The position numbers and the translations under genes are program-made. From NCBI RefSeq assembly GCF_002865645.1, contig NW_020194517.1:434001-498000 (forward strand): a DNA stretch of 64,000 bases. The letters are read 5' to 3'. Below, one piece after another: positions 11,358 to 20,063 of this stretch; the first letter of the stretch is position 1; every line of letters starts with the position of its first letter. The stretch comes from Hyaloscypha bicolor E. Lineage: Eukaryota > Ascomycota > Leotiomycetes > Helotiales > Hyaloscyphaceae. The notes under the pieces are model-generated. The model was given only the letters and a program-made list of their open reading frames with translations. It had not been told where the DNA came from and did no database searches.

Positions 11358-14300
11358 ATGGCACCATCGAAGCCTGCCCAGGCTAACGCGCCTTTTGCGA
11401 AGGATGAGCGAGTACTATGCTTCCATCATGAGATGCTGTATGAGGCGAAGATTCTGGATGTCCGAGCAACAGAGGATAAGGAGAGTTGGCAGTACAAAAT
11501 CCACTACAAGGGCTGGAAGAATACGGTATCTTCTCCTAATTTGCTTGGTAGAGTTGAGAGTTACTAACTCGGAGTAGTGAGTGCTCACTTTCCTTGTAAG
11601 GTGACCGTTGCTTCCAAAGTTGGAAAGAGCGTCTACCCAAAACTTTTCTTTCAAGTCGTCGAACTTTCGACCTTCACCCCAAGAAAACATCCCATGCTGT
11701 CCATTTTTTGTCTTTAAATCAGTTGCCCAGAGTATCGAAACAATGGCTCGTCCTCTGCGAGAAAAAGATAAGGACAAAGTCCAGAACATCTCTGCTAACC
11801 ACGTGTGGAATAATAGCTGGGATGACTGGGTCCCGCAAGACCGGGTGCGCAAGTTCACGCCAGAGAACAAAGAGTTGGCTGCACAGCTGCATAACCAAAT
11901 GAAGTTGTTGCAGCAGAAGGCTCCGAAGTCTGTTGGCAAAGGTCCCGGCAAGAGAGGTCAAAATGGTTCAGATTTCAGCTCTAGAAATGATAGTGAAGAG
12001 CTAGGTGGTAGCGTTGCGGCTGCACCAGGCAGAGGAGGCCCAAGGCGGAATCGGGATTATGATTTGGAACATGTAAGCAACTTCCTTTTCTTTATATTTT
12101 GCTTAATGTCGTTTGGGTCTGGATATTGTGGAGAAGATTCCTCCATGCACTTGCGAGCTACTGAACATCTTCCCTGCTGGGGTTGGAGCCCTCACTGGAC
12201 AGCCATGACTAGCCTCACTAGTCTACGGCATTGATCACATCGCCCTCCTTTCCCTGGACTGGACTTAGGACAGCTTCTGAACCCACCTCCGGGTTGCAAG
12301 ACAACAGTATGCTCAATTGTCAGCAATTGTGTTGGTCCACGATCGTGACTACAGACTTCAGTTGTCTACGACGCTTAAAACACAAGACGCAGTACTATAT
12401 CTTAAGCTCGCACCGCAACAGATCTTCTCCCCAGTTGGCAATATCCTTGCTTTTCAAGGGGTCCCTGAGCTTAGTCGGGCTTTGAGAATACTTTGAAGCT
12501 CATCGCTGATTTGACTCATCTGTTGATCCAACTTGGACATTGTGTGCACACTACATGCCCCACTTGTTTCGACATGCACTGTGCTCCTACTAAGATTTTG
12601 CATCATCTTATTGACTGTTCTCGGCACGCTTTCGATCACCAGATATCTGGAACGAGTTTGTGCCAATGTGCTCGGTTACTTGAAGCTACTGTCTTTTGAT
12701 GGCTCACTTCCGGTAGCTTCTGTGACCTGAGCCATTTTCAATCAACAGCCAAGCGATAGCTTCAGACTCTACTTCTCCCAAGGTCATTCTGCTCTTCATA
12801 CCGGCGTCCTTGCCATATTGCCCTTCGTTGGCTCACACGCTCTCACTCCCAAGGAGAGGAAGAAGGCGCCCGCAATCGCTTTCGAAAGTTTAGCTACGGT
12901 CTCTTCTATTGACATTCACGTCGTCTTCTAGTCTACGACCTAAGATTAGTACGAAAACACGAAGTCAGTACGTTCCCAAAAGCGATCCAAACTACACGCT
13001 CTCACTCCCAAGGAGAGGGAAGAACGTATTCGCTATCGTTTTCTAAAGTACGACTACTCTCTCTTCCACATCGATTCCAATCACGAAACAACACGAGCAC
13101 ACGAACTTGTAGCGTTTCTCAGAGCGATGTCATTTTCCTGCATGGCACGGTAAATCGCACGTCCCCAACCTGCCAGAAATTGCTTCCCAGGACTACACAT
13201 TGGTCTCGTCCCCTCCAAGTCTTACAACACAAAACAGCCCCTTTTGCACTCGCTCCCGCTCTCACTACACAATGTCCTCAATGCACGATTCCAATGACGA
13301 CTCCGAGTGCACAGTTGACTGTGACTTCAAATCGATGGGACCCCGTGCGAGCGCCACTGATACGTGCCGTCCCCGTAGTGACGGAGCCCATCAATCAGTA
13401 AGTCATGATGCCCTCCGACCTCTGTGGGAATATGTTCTGATATTTAACTTAACTTAGAGCAAGTCGGTGATTCCACCTCCACTTACATCAAGTGGCATGC
13501 CCCGTCTTGGTCTATTTGATCCACCCCGTGGCATGATACCACTGATTACACCAATTGCGATTGAGCCTGGCAGCCCTAGCATTGGTAGACCGAATCAGTT
13601 ACGAGACAGGGAGCAGAGTGAGCAAACGACGCTCTCGGCCTTGGCCTTTCCACAGATTTCTGCCATGGCTTCCTCGTCAGGAGCGACCGCCGGTCAAAAG
13701 AAGCGCAGCTTCCCCCCCTCCGCCCATAAAGCATTGCGTGCAAAGAGGGGAAAAGATGCACTCAAACGTGGATATGTACTGCCTCCACGTGGAGCTTCAG
13801 CGAAGGAGAGACGAGCAGCCAGAAAGGCAGCAAAGCCAATTCTCCCATCGACCACACCTCAATCTAACCCTGGTAGCTCGCTTATTGGCATGTTCGGTGA
13901 TTCACACAACAACGAGAACCGAATCGAGGATTCGATGCAAACTCCTTCAATCCCACCGGTCGCGGGACAATCGGATCCGGACATCTCCTGTCCTGGCAAT
14001 TTTGATCGTCCACAGACCAAAGAGACCCAGATTCAGGACTTGAAGATGGCTCGATCCACTGCACGATCCAAAGACAACAACTTCCGAGCATCCTGCCCTG
14101 ATTCTCAATTCAATTCAATCTTTGAACAGAATGTAAGTTAAGCTCTTCAATCCTACTTCCCCGCTTTGTCTATAGATGATGAGAAGTATCACCTACGTCA
14201 TCTCAAGTTACAAAGACGAGCCGGTGCCGTTCTGATTGAGCACACACACTGACTCCACATTTTCTCAGGGGCAGGGTACTTTGGAGTCTGAGTTTGCTCC

Positions 14301-15621
14301 TTTACCAGCGTGTGCACTGGGTCAACAAGTTGCCTTCGACGAGTCTGTCTCAGTCTCCAATCCATATCGAGGAAATTCTGCAACAATGCATGGACCTGGC
14401 CGACAAGCCCCCTCAGACGAGTCTCTCCCAGCTTCCGAAGCATCTCGAGAATCATCTGCCTCTGTAGCCGCGCGATCTTTGGGTCTACGAGTCCCCTCAG
14501 ACGAATCTGGCCCGGCGTCCAACGTATCTCGAGGAACTCGTCGAACTAGACGCAACCCAACCCCGACTTGGAGCATCCCAGGACACCCTGATTGGGACGT
14601 TATTAAGGTCCTCATGTCCGATGACATGTTGGCGCCTGATCCACTTCTGACCCTACCAAAGCCCAATCATACCTACCTCAACAGCCAAGGCAAGCTCAAG
14701 GATCCGTTCAAATACGCCCTACCAGCCAAGGTCGAAAGCCCTCCTCATCCGAAGCTAGTAGAGCTCAAGAAGAATGGGAATTACACGGCAGCTCACGGAA
14801 TCTACTACAGGGATATGCAGCATGATCGGAAGGCTCCCATTGCAGGAATCGCTCCGCCAGACCCACGTAACTCTGTAGTCAGAGACTACGACTTTGACTT
14901 CGGATTGGACTTCTTTCCTGGTCTCGGCGCCTTTTTTAACAATGTAATGACTAATGGTGAATCCCAGGAAGAATCATTTCACGCCAAGCCTGCTGTCAAG
15001 CTCCTTATACCCGACCACATCAAAGCAATCCTCGTCGACGACTGGGAGAACGTCACGAAAAATCTCCAGCTCGTCCCACTTCCCGCCGCTCAACCTGTTA
15101 ATGCTATTCTCAATGATTACCTGCAGTACGAAAAGCCACGCAGACAAGCTGGTAGCGCCTCGGCCGACATCTTGGACGAAGTTGTTGCTGGTCTGAAGGA
15201 GTACTTTGAGAAGTGTCTGGGCCGAATTCTCCTGTACCGGTAAGACGATTAAAAATGCCTATAATTGTGGATGTTAATGCCTACAGCTTCGAACGCCAAC
15301 AATACATTGAGGTCCGTGAAGGAATTACCAAGGGAACGGGTGATTTTGCAGGGAAGGGTCCAGGTGATATCTATGGTGCGGAGCATTTGTGCCGTCTTCT
15401 CGGTACGCCGCTCTTCCTCTCCATACAATGCTGTGCTGACCACCATAGTCTCCCTGCCAGAGTTGATCGCCCAGACCAACATGGACCATCAATCTGTCAA
15501 CCGTCTCCGTGAGGAACTCTCGAAGTTGACCAACTGGCTTGGACGAAATGCTCTTGTTTATTTTGTCAACGAGTACGAGACCCCCGGCCAAGAATATACC
15601 GAGAAGGCGAAGAATCTCTAG
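11358..15621 (+). CDS. eaf3: Chromatin reader Eaf3 (chromodomain plus MRG domain), split by a giant intron
   Basis: Eaf3/MRG15 is a subunit of the NuA4 acetyltransferase and Rpd3S deacetylase complexes; its chromodomain reads methylated H3K36. The exons are 11358-11524, 11817-12072, 14968-15239, 15287-15402 and 15449-15621, giving 327 aa, the usual family size. The chromodomain spans about residues 10-80 ([27 protein letters not shown] then WDDWVPQDR). A basic Gly-rich linker follows. The MRG domain begins near residue 142 ([48 protein letters not shown]) and ends EKAKNL. All junctions keep phase. Two introns are abnormal: the first is a stwintron, and the second is 2,895 nt and holds exons of another frame that shares the MRG exons. 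Whether the 12072-14968 junction is still used cannot be told from sequence. Confidence 0.85.
11525..11816 (+). other. Stwintron ([D1,2] nested intron) in eaf3
   Basis: An internal intron, 11526-11577 (52 nt, donor GTATCT, branch TACTAAC, acceptor GTAG), lies between the first and second bases of the donor of an external intron. Removing it joins G11525 to TGAGTG at 11578 and creates a perfect GTGAGTG donor. The external intron then ends at 11816 with branch GCTAACC and acceptor ATAG. The final junction AC|C gives Thr followed by WDDWV, the conserved chromodomain sequence. No single conventional intron gives this reading frame. Confidence 0.8.
12073..14967 (+). other. 2.9-kb eaf3 intron containing an inserted transcription unit
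   Basis: The donor GTAAGC follows codon CAT at 12072. The acceptor CCCAG at 14967, preceded by GACTAATG, leads into GAAGAATCATTTCACGCC of the MRG region, and both junctions are phase 0. Introns elsewhere in this window are mostly 45-65 nt, so about 2.8 kb appears to have been gained. The gained DNA carries a repeat block (about 12.76-13.06 kb) and two complete plus one partial coding exons. I found no obvious terminal inverted repeat, target duplication or transposase. Confidence 0.7.
12836..13018 (+). repeat. Diverged tandem duplication inside the eaf3 intron
   Basis: A 24-nt identical word containing CTCTCACTCCCAAGGAGAGG begins at 12836 and again at 12995, a period of 159 nt. The flanking sequence (GGAAGAA, then CGCTTTCGAAAG against CGTTTTCTAAAG) is similar but diverged. 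A weaker third relative (CTACTTCTCCCAAGG) lies near 12767. It is upstream of the nested first exon and could be promoter sequence or part of the inserted element. Confidence 0.6.
13272..15621 (+). CDS. Nested frame: unknown N-terminal region fused to the Eaf3 MRG domain
   Basis: The exons are 13272-13397, 13458-14132, 14269-15239, 15287-15402 and 15449-15621, giving 686 aa. The first two introns are phase 0 with donor GTAAGT and acceptors TTAG and TCAG. The last exons are those of eaf3, so the protein ends with its MRG domain. The first 500 residues are unrecognised: a short acidic start, a basic stretch ([20 protein letters not shown]), three PSDES/FDES-type repeats near residues 300-360, then an ordered-looking part ([31 protein letters not shown]). 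No stop separates it from the MRG region: the frame runs through the eaf3 acceptor at 14967. It would make an MRG protein without a chromodomain. An alternative is that a different last exon exists. Expression is not shown. Confidence 0.6.
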
Positions 15622-16920
15622 GTGGTTTCGTATGGTAGCATTGGCATGGAGAACGGCGTCACCTGATATTGCGGTATTGGAAAATGGGACTGTGGAGCGG
15701 AAGACTCGTTCGTCTGCCAGGTCTCATTTACCCTGCGTGCTCTGAGCACATCACATTGCGTTCTTTTTCTCCTTTCTGTCGTATTACACTTTTCCTTGCA
15801 ACACATCATCGCAGGCACATCTGGTGGTTGAAGGAGCCTTGACTCGACTTTCGCCTGATTCCTGCACTCACACACCACTCTCATACATGCATTTGAGCGC
15901 TAATTCATGGCGCGCTATGATACACCTTCTAGACATCATAGCAGGTATCACTTGTAGGAATTGAGATATTTCGCATTATCCTTCTTGCAGTTGTGTTATA
16001 GTAATACTCATAACGTGCAACAAAGTTTGATCATGTTCTATTAGACTGCTATGAATATGCCTACAGAGTTCACAACACTACCAGACATCCGCTTTGTCCC
16101 AACCCTCACTAGTCAACGCGTAAAACGACCACCATCTCGAAGCCAGTTCTTATTTTGACAGGCGGCCACTGTTGAAATGAGAAATGTCTCCTATGTAGGT
16201 GCATTTCTGATCTACATGGTTGAACCGAAATGTCAGGGAGCCTTTATCATCATCCAGCATACTACAATTAATCCGCGCGTGTAGAACCCATTCCCGTTGT
16301 ATCCTTCAAGCTACTTGTAGATAGTTCTCCCAACTCTCGCTATCTCTACTGTCTGAATCCACAAACCTGCCGCAAGGTTCACCGAAAGTGCGAAATAATT
16401 GGTTTGTGATGCTCTCGTTCCTGCTGCCACTATGTATAAGGGGAAAATTGGATTGTTTCTTTTGACTTTGAGGGCACGACGGACGTGCTCCTTGAGCTAG
16501 TCATTATTCCAGGGGCGATCGCACTTTGTAGAGGTGTTCTTTATAGCTGTTCATGTTTAGTTGAGTTCAATACTGGTGCTGATGTTAAGAGTAGGAAGCA
16601 GTTGCCCTCGTTCTAATATCTGTTACAGGAACAGTCTTTGTCTAATCCCAAATCTTGCTGGCTTTGTGATGTTCGGTCCAGCAATCGATTGTATGTTACA
16701 ACTCGAGCCCAGATGAATCCAAACGCCATTGTGGGTTCCGCTTAATGTACAATATCGCCAGGATTGGCTTTGTAGAGTGTTCGAGACACGCTTCCGAGGC
16801 CATCCAGTCATTTCTCCACCATCATGATCCAAGTCGACTCATTCATAGCCTGCCAGCGCCTCCATGACTCGGCCGTGCTACCGTTTATTCCAGCCCAACA
16901 CTTCTCCTGCTCCAATCTCG
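15622..16920. other. Gene-free stretch between eaf3 and mrpl33
   Basis: No supported gene lies in these 1.3 kb. It should contain the eaf3 and mrpl33 3' UTRs, since the two genes converge here. Open frames are short, overlap each other and show no motifs. Confidence 0.5.
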
Positions 16921-17181
16921 TCACCGTGGAACCGCGCTCTCCAAGTAGAATCCAGGATCCGGCCGCCGCTCAGCTTTCAGCTCCTCCTTGGTCAGTGGCC
17001 TATCCACTTCCCGAACTGCTACCAACTCCTTGACTCTCATGATCTGACCTGCGACCTCGGGTGTGACTGGGTAGAAGACTGTCTTCATTCGTTGACGCAG
17101 ACCCAGTGCTTTCAACACTCCTTGAGTCCGTTTTGGCAGGCCGATGCCCGATCGAATGAGGGTTATTCGGAAGTAAGGCAT
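16921..17181 (-). CDS. mrpl33: Mitochondrial ribosomal protein L30/MRPL33 (uL30m)
   Basis: This is a small protein of the mitochondrial large ribosomal subunit, related to bacterial L30. It is an intronless 86-aa frame starting [16 protein letters not shown]. It keeps the L30 pattern of a short beta strand, [19 protein letters not shown] and [18 protein letters not shown], and ends [12 protein letters not shown]. The length matches fungal homologues, which often lack a long cleaved presequence. The start is chosen at 17181 because MP(Y/F)FRITL is the family's usual opening and the context AGACAATGCC is acceptable. It is divergent from SEC6, with 254 bp between start codons. Confidence 0.9.
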   Translation of the reverse strand: MPYFRITLIRSGIGLPKRTQGVLKALGLRQRMKTVFYPVTPEVAGQIMRVKELVAVREVDRPLTKEELKAERRPDPGFYLESAVPR

Positions 17182-17435
17182 TGTCTTGCAATTGCTTAGT
17201 TAATGACCAATTCATTCATTACTGTTCTGAACAACATACCTCTGTCTTGCAAGGACTTTGCCCTTTGTCGATGGTTAGGATGGAGTCCAAGCTGTCCCAA
17301 GAAAACCATTAGCGACTTCGGCATGTTCCGAAGCAGACGCGACCAAATGACGAAACGTCTCAACTAAAACCTTACCTCAAGACACCAAACATGGCATGAA
17401 GACACACCAAAAACATTGCACCGCTTGCTTCCACT
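17182..17435. promoter_or_regulatory. Divergent promoter region, mrpl33 / SEC6
   Basis: This 254-bp gap between divergent start codons should hold both promoters. An out-of-frame ATG at 17396, about 40 nt upstream of the SEC6 start, could act as a small upstream frame if it lies in the leader. Confidence 0.45.
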
Positions 17436-19700
17436 ATGACGATGGACAGTTCCTCCATCAAGCTCGCCGAGCTGCTCCGGCACGCGGACGATCTAGACAA
17501 AATCCCAGCCATGAAATCGGAATATATTCGCAAGAAAGCAACGGTCGATGCCCAGCTCCGGAGCGGGCTGAAAGAGCAATTGGAAATTACACAGTCTGGC
17601 ATGAATGGGATTACCGATGGGCAAAGAACTGTCCAGCTCATCAAGGAAGAAATGATGAAGATCGATAAGCTGTGTGCTGAAGCACAGAACATGATTCGGG
17701 ATTTCCCCAACATCAACCTCGTTTCCCAGACACATAGGAATTTCAGCGCAGTCGAGACAATGAGGAAGAATTTGGACAGCTTTAATGATCGGCTGGCGCA
17801 GGTGGAAATGTTGCTCAGAGAGGACGATAAGGATCTGGAGAATATGCCAAACTTGCTCACGGTGCACTATGAGTTGACGCAGTTGAGGAACATACGGGAT
17901 GATTCCATGGAGCAGATTATAAGGGCGGATGATGCGGGTATGCAAGCCACACTGGAAGACTATTTTGCGAGGTTGGACGAGACGATTGAGTGGTTTGATG
18001 AGCATGTGGGAACCATTGCCCTCAATCTGATCAATGTGCTGATCAATGGGAATAATGGGTTGGTAGTAAGGCTGGCAGTTGTTCTTCATGAGGAGGAGAA
18101 AAGCGATAAGAGGGTTAAGGCGCTGCAGGAGGCGCTGAAGGATCATAAGGAGATGGCAGTCCGGTTCCAGAGTATTACAGATGGAGCCAAGACTGTGAGG
18201 GGATATAAAGAGAAGTTCTTACAAGCGATTAAGATCAACGCGGAGGGGCAGATAACAGAGACAAAGCAGGCGTTCTTGGAGGATCCGTCGAAGTTAGAGA
18301 AGAACCTGAAGTGGTACTTCAACGATCTCAACGCTGTAAAACAAGGGATGGTTCCTTTGATGCCAAAGAAGTGGAAGATTTTCCAGACTTATGGCAAGAT
18401 TTACCACCAGCTCATGCACGACTTCCTTATTGGCATGATCGACGATCCGAATACCACCTCAGCCAATACTCTAGCTATTCTCAACTGGCCCGAGAAGTAC
18501 TACAAGAAGATGGCGAAGCTAGGCTTCAAGCAAGACGAACTAGAACCTCCTATTCTGGATGGTCGGGAGAGTGAGCTGGTTAGAGAGTTCCGTCAACTCA
18601 TTATCAGATTCCTCGACCAGTGGATTGATCGGATCTTCAAGACAGAGCAAAAAGACTTCGCAGACCGGAACGTGGATGGCTCTAATCTTGACGCGGATGA
18701 ATATGGCTACTTCAGAACGAAGAACCTGGTTGATTTATGGAGAATGTTGTCGGAACAAGTTGACGCAGCTGGGAACTCTGAACGAATGGACGTCGTGGAA
18801 GGCGTGATAGATGCCATGATTCTTCGACTTAAGACAAGACAACAGACCTGGCAGAAAATGCTCGACGACGAAGCAGCCAGGTATTATGGCAATACTCCTG
18901 AGCTTGAGGGATTCCAAGCTCTCCAAGACTGGCTTGTTGCTACAGCAAATGACCAAATTGCATGTGTAGATGACAACGAGGAGGAAGGACGATTTGCATA
19001 CCTCACCAGCTTCCGTCAAAAGTTTGAGCCTTTGGTCTCGCCTGTGTATCTCGAACGAGTTGACGTGGAGATCTCAACACTCCGTGATGGATACGTGGAT
19101 CTCAGTACACACTGTATTGCAAAATTCGCACAGCTCATCTTCGCTGTGGACTTCAAAACAGTTATGCCAGATTTCTTCACACCTAGATGGTATGCCGCAA
19201 CAGCAGTGAAGCAAATGGTGGTCACGTTTGAAGAATACGTCGGCGATTACAAGAACGTTCTCCATCACTCTCTTCTCGATATTTTCATCGAAGAACTCGC
19301 CGACGAGCTCCTCATCCGTTACCTATCATCCGTCAAAAACAAAGGCGCCAAATTCAAGCGTCAAGATCCCTTCAAAGACAAGCTATTCAACGACGTCTCA
19401 ACGGCCTTCGAATTCTTCAACAACAATAATTACCTAAGTCCCGATGTTGCCGAAACCATTAAGCAGAAATGGAAAGTTACGCAGAATTTCTTGGAATTGA
19501 TTGAGGCCGAGAAAGCCGCCGTGCCTGAAGTTTTTGCTGCATTCAAGGCAGAGTATTGGGACTTGCAGTTGAGCTGGGTGGAGGCAGTTCTTAGGTCGAG
19601 AGACGACTTTGACCGGAGTATGTTGAATGCTGTCAAGGCCAGAGCAGCGTCAATTGATGTCATCCGAGGCTTGGAGACGATAATGAGTAAGGTGAAATAG
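17436..19700 (+). CDS. SEC6: Exocyst complex subunit Sec6
   Basis: Sec6 is a core subunit of the exocyst, which tethers secretory vesicles to the plasma membrane at growing hyphal tips and septa. The gene is a single 754-aa exon, close to the family's usual length. The N-terminal third is predicted to be coiled coil (LAELLRHADDLDKIP, EEMMKIDKLCAEAQNMIRDF). The remainder forms the helical-bundle C-terminal domain, with HVGTIALNLINVL, WPEKYYKKMAKLGF, FEPLVSPVYLERVDVEI and MPDFFTPRWY. It ends ETIMSKVK. No catalytic residues are expected. ATG 17436 is chosen as the first in-frame ATG upstream of conserved sequence; ATG 17442 is two codons later and would make little difference. No defect is seen. 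Confidence 0.94.
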   Translation: MTMDSSSIKLAELLRHADDLDKIPAMKSEYIRKKATVDAQLRSGLKEQLEITQSGMNGITDGQRTVQLIKEEMMKIDKLCAEAQNMIRDFPNINLVSQTHRNFSAVETMRKNLDSFNDRLAQVEMLLREDDKDLENMPNLLTVHYELTQLRNIRDDSMEQIIRADDAGMQATLEDYFARLDETIEWFDEHVGTIALNLINVLINGNNGLVVRLAVVLHEEEKSDKRVKALQEALKDHKEMAVRFQSITDGAKTVRGYKEKFLQAIKINAEGQITETKQAFLEDPSKLEKNLKWYFNDLNAVKQGMVPLMPKKWKIFQTYGKIYHQLMHDFLIGMIDDPNTTSANTLAILNWPEKYYKKMAKLGFKQDELEPPILDGRESELVREFRQLIIRFLDQWIDRIFKTEQKDFADRNVDGSNLDADEYGYFRTKNLVDLWRMLSEQVDAAGNSERMDVVEGVIDAMILRLKTRQQTWQKMLDDEAARYYGNTPELEGFQALQDWLVATANDQIACVDDNEEEGRFAYLTSFRQKFEPLVSPVYLERVDVEISTLRDGYVDLSTHCIAKFAQLIFAVDFKTVMPDFFTPRWYAATAVKQMVVTFEEYVGDYKNVLHHSLLDIFIEELADELLIRYLSSVKNKGAKFKRQDPFKDKLFNDVSTAFEFFNNNNYLSPDVAETIKQKWKVTQNFLELIEAEKAAVPEVFAAFKAEYWDLQLSWVEAVLRSRDDFDRSMLNAVKARAASIDVIRGLETIMSKVK

Positions 19701-20063
19701 GTTAGGCTTTGAGGCTTGGGATATTTGGTTTGAGCGTGGAGTTCAGCGGGCATTTTCTGGCGTCAGGGGCCATACAGCTTCCGGTCAGATACTGGAAGTG
19801 TTGTACAGTAAATCAGAGATTCGATCATATTCCAGCCAAGGGGGGGAAATCAACAAAACATGAAAATCAAGCTTCTCAATGGAAAACTCTTGCTACTGTA
19901 TATTCATCCGCAGATCACGTGCGGGGCTTGAATGACGCGATTCTGATTGGCGAAACGCGACAACATATCAACGACGCGATATCAATCCCTCATCGGGCCT
20001 CTAATATCACAACACAAAATGGTACGAAATCTAACCTCCATACCTTCGGTTTAATTATCTAAC
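19701..20063. other. Intergenic, SEC6 to CENP-Q gene
   Basis: No gene is seen here. The stretch holds the SEC6 3' UTR and the promoter and leader of the next gene. An ATG just before a GTACGA donor-like sequence near 20017 could be an alternative first exon of the next gene. Confidence 0.45.

Noticed and set aside
12073..12234. Chromodomain-only protein ending at a stop in the eaf3 intron
   Set aside because: The frame continues past the donor for 54 codons of non-conserved sequence; this is intron read-through rather than a designed end, though it would be the product if the long intron were retained.
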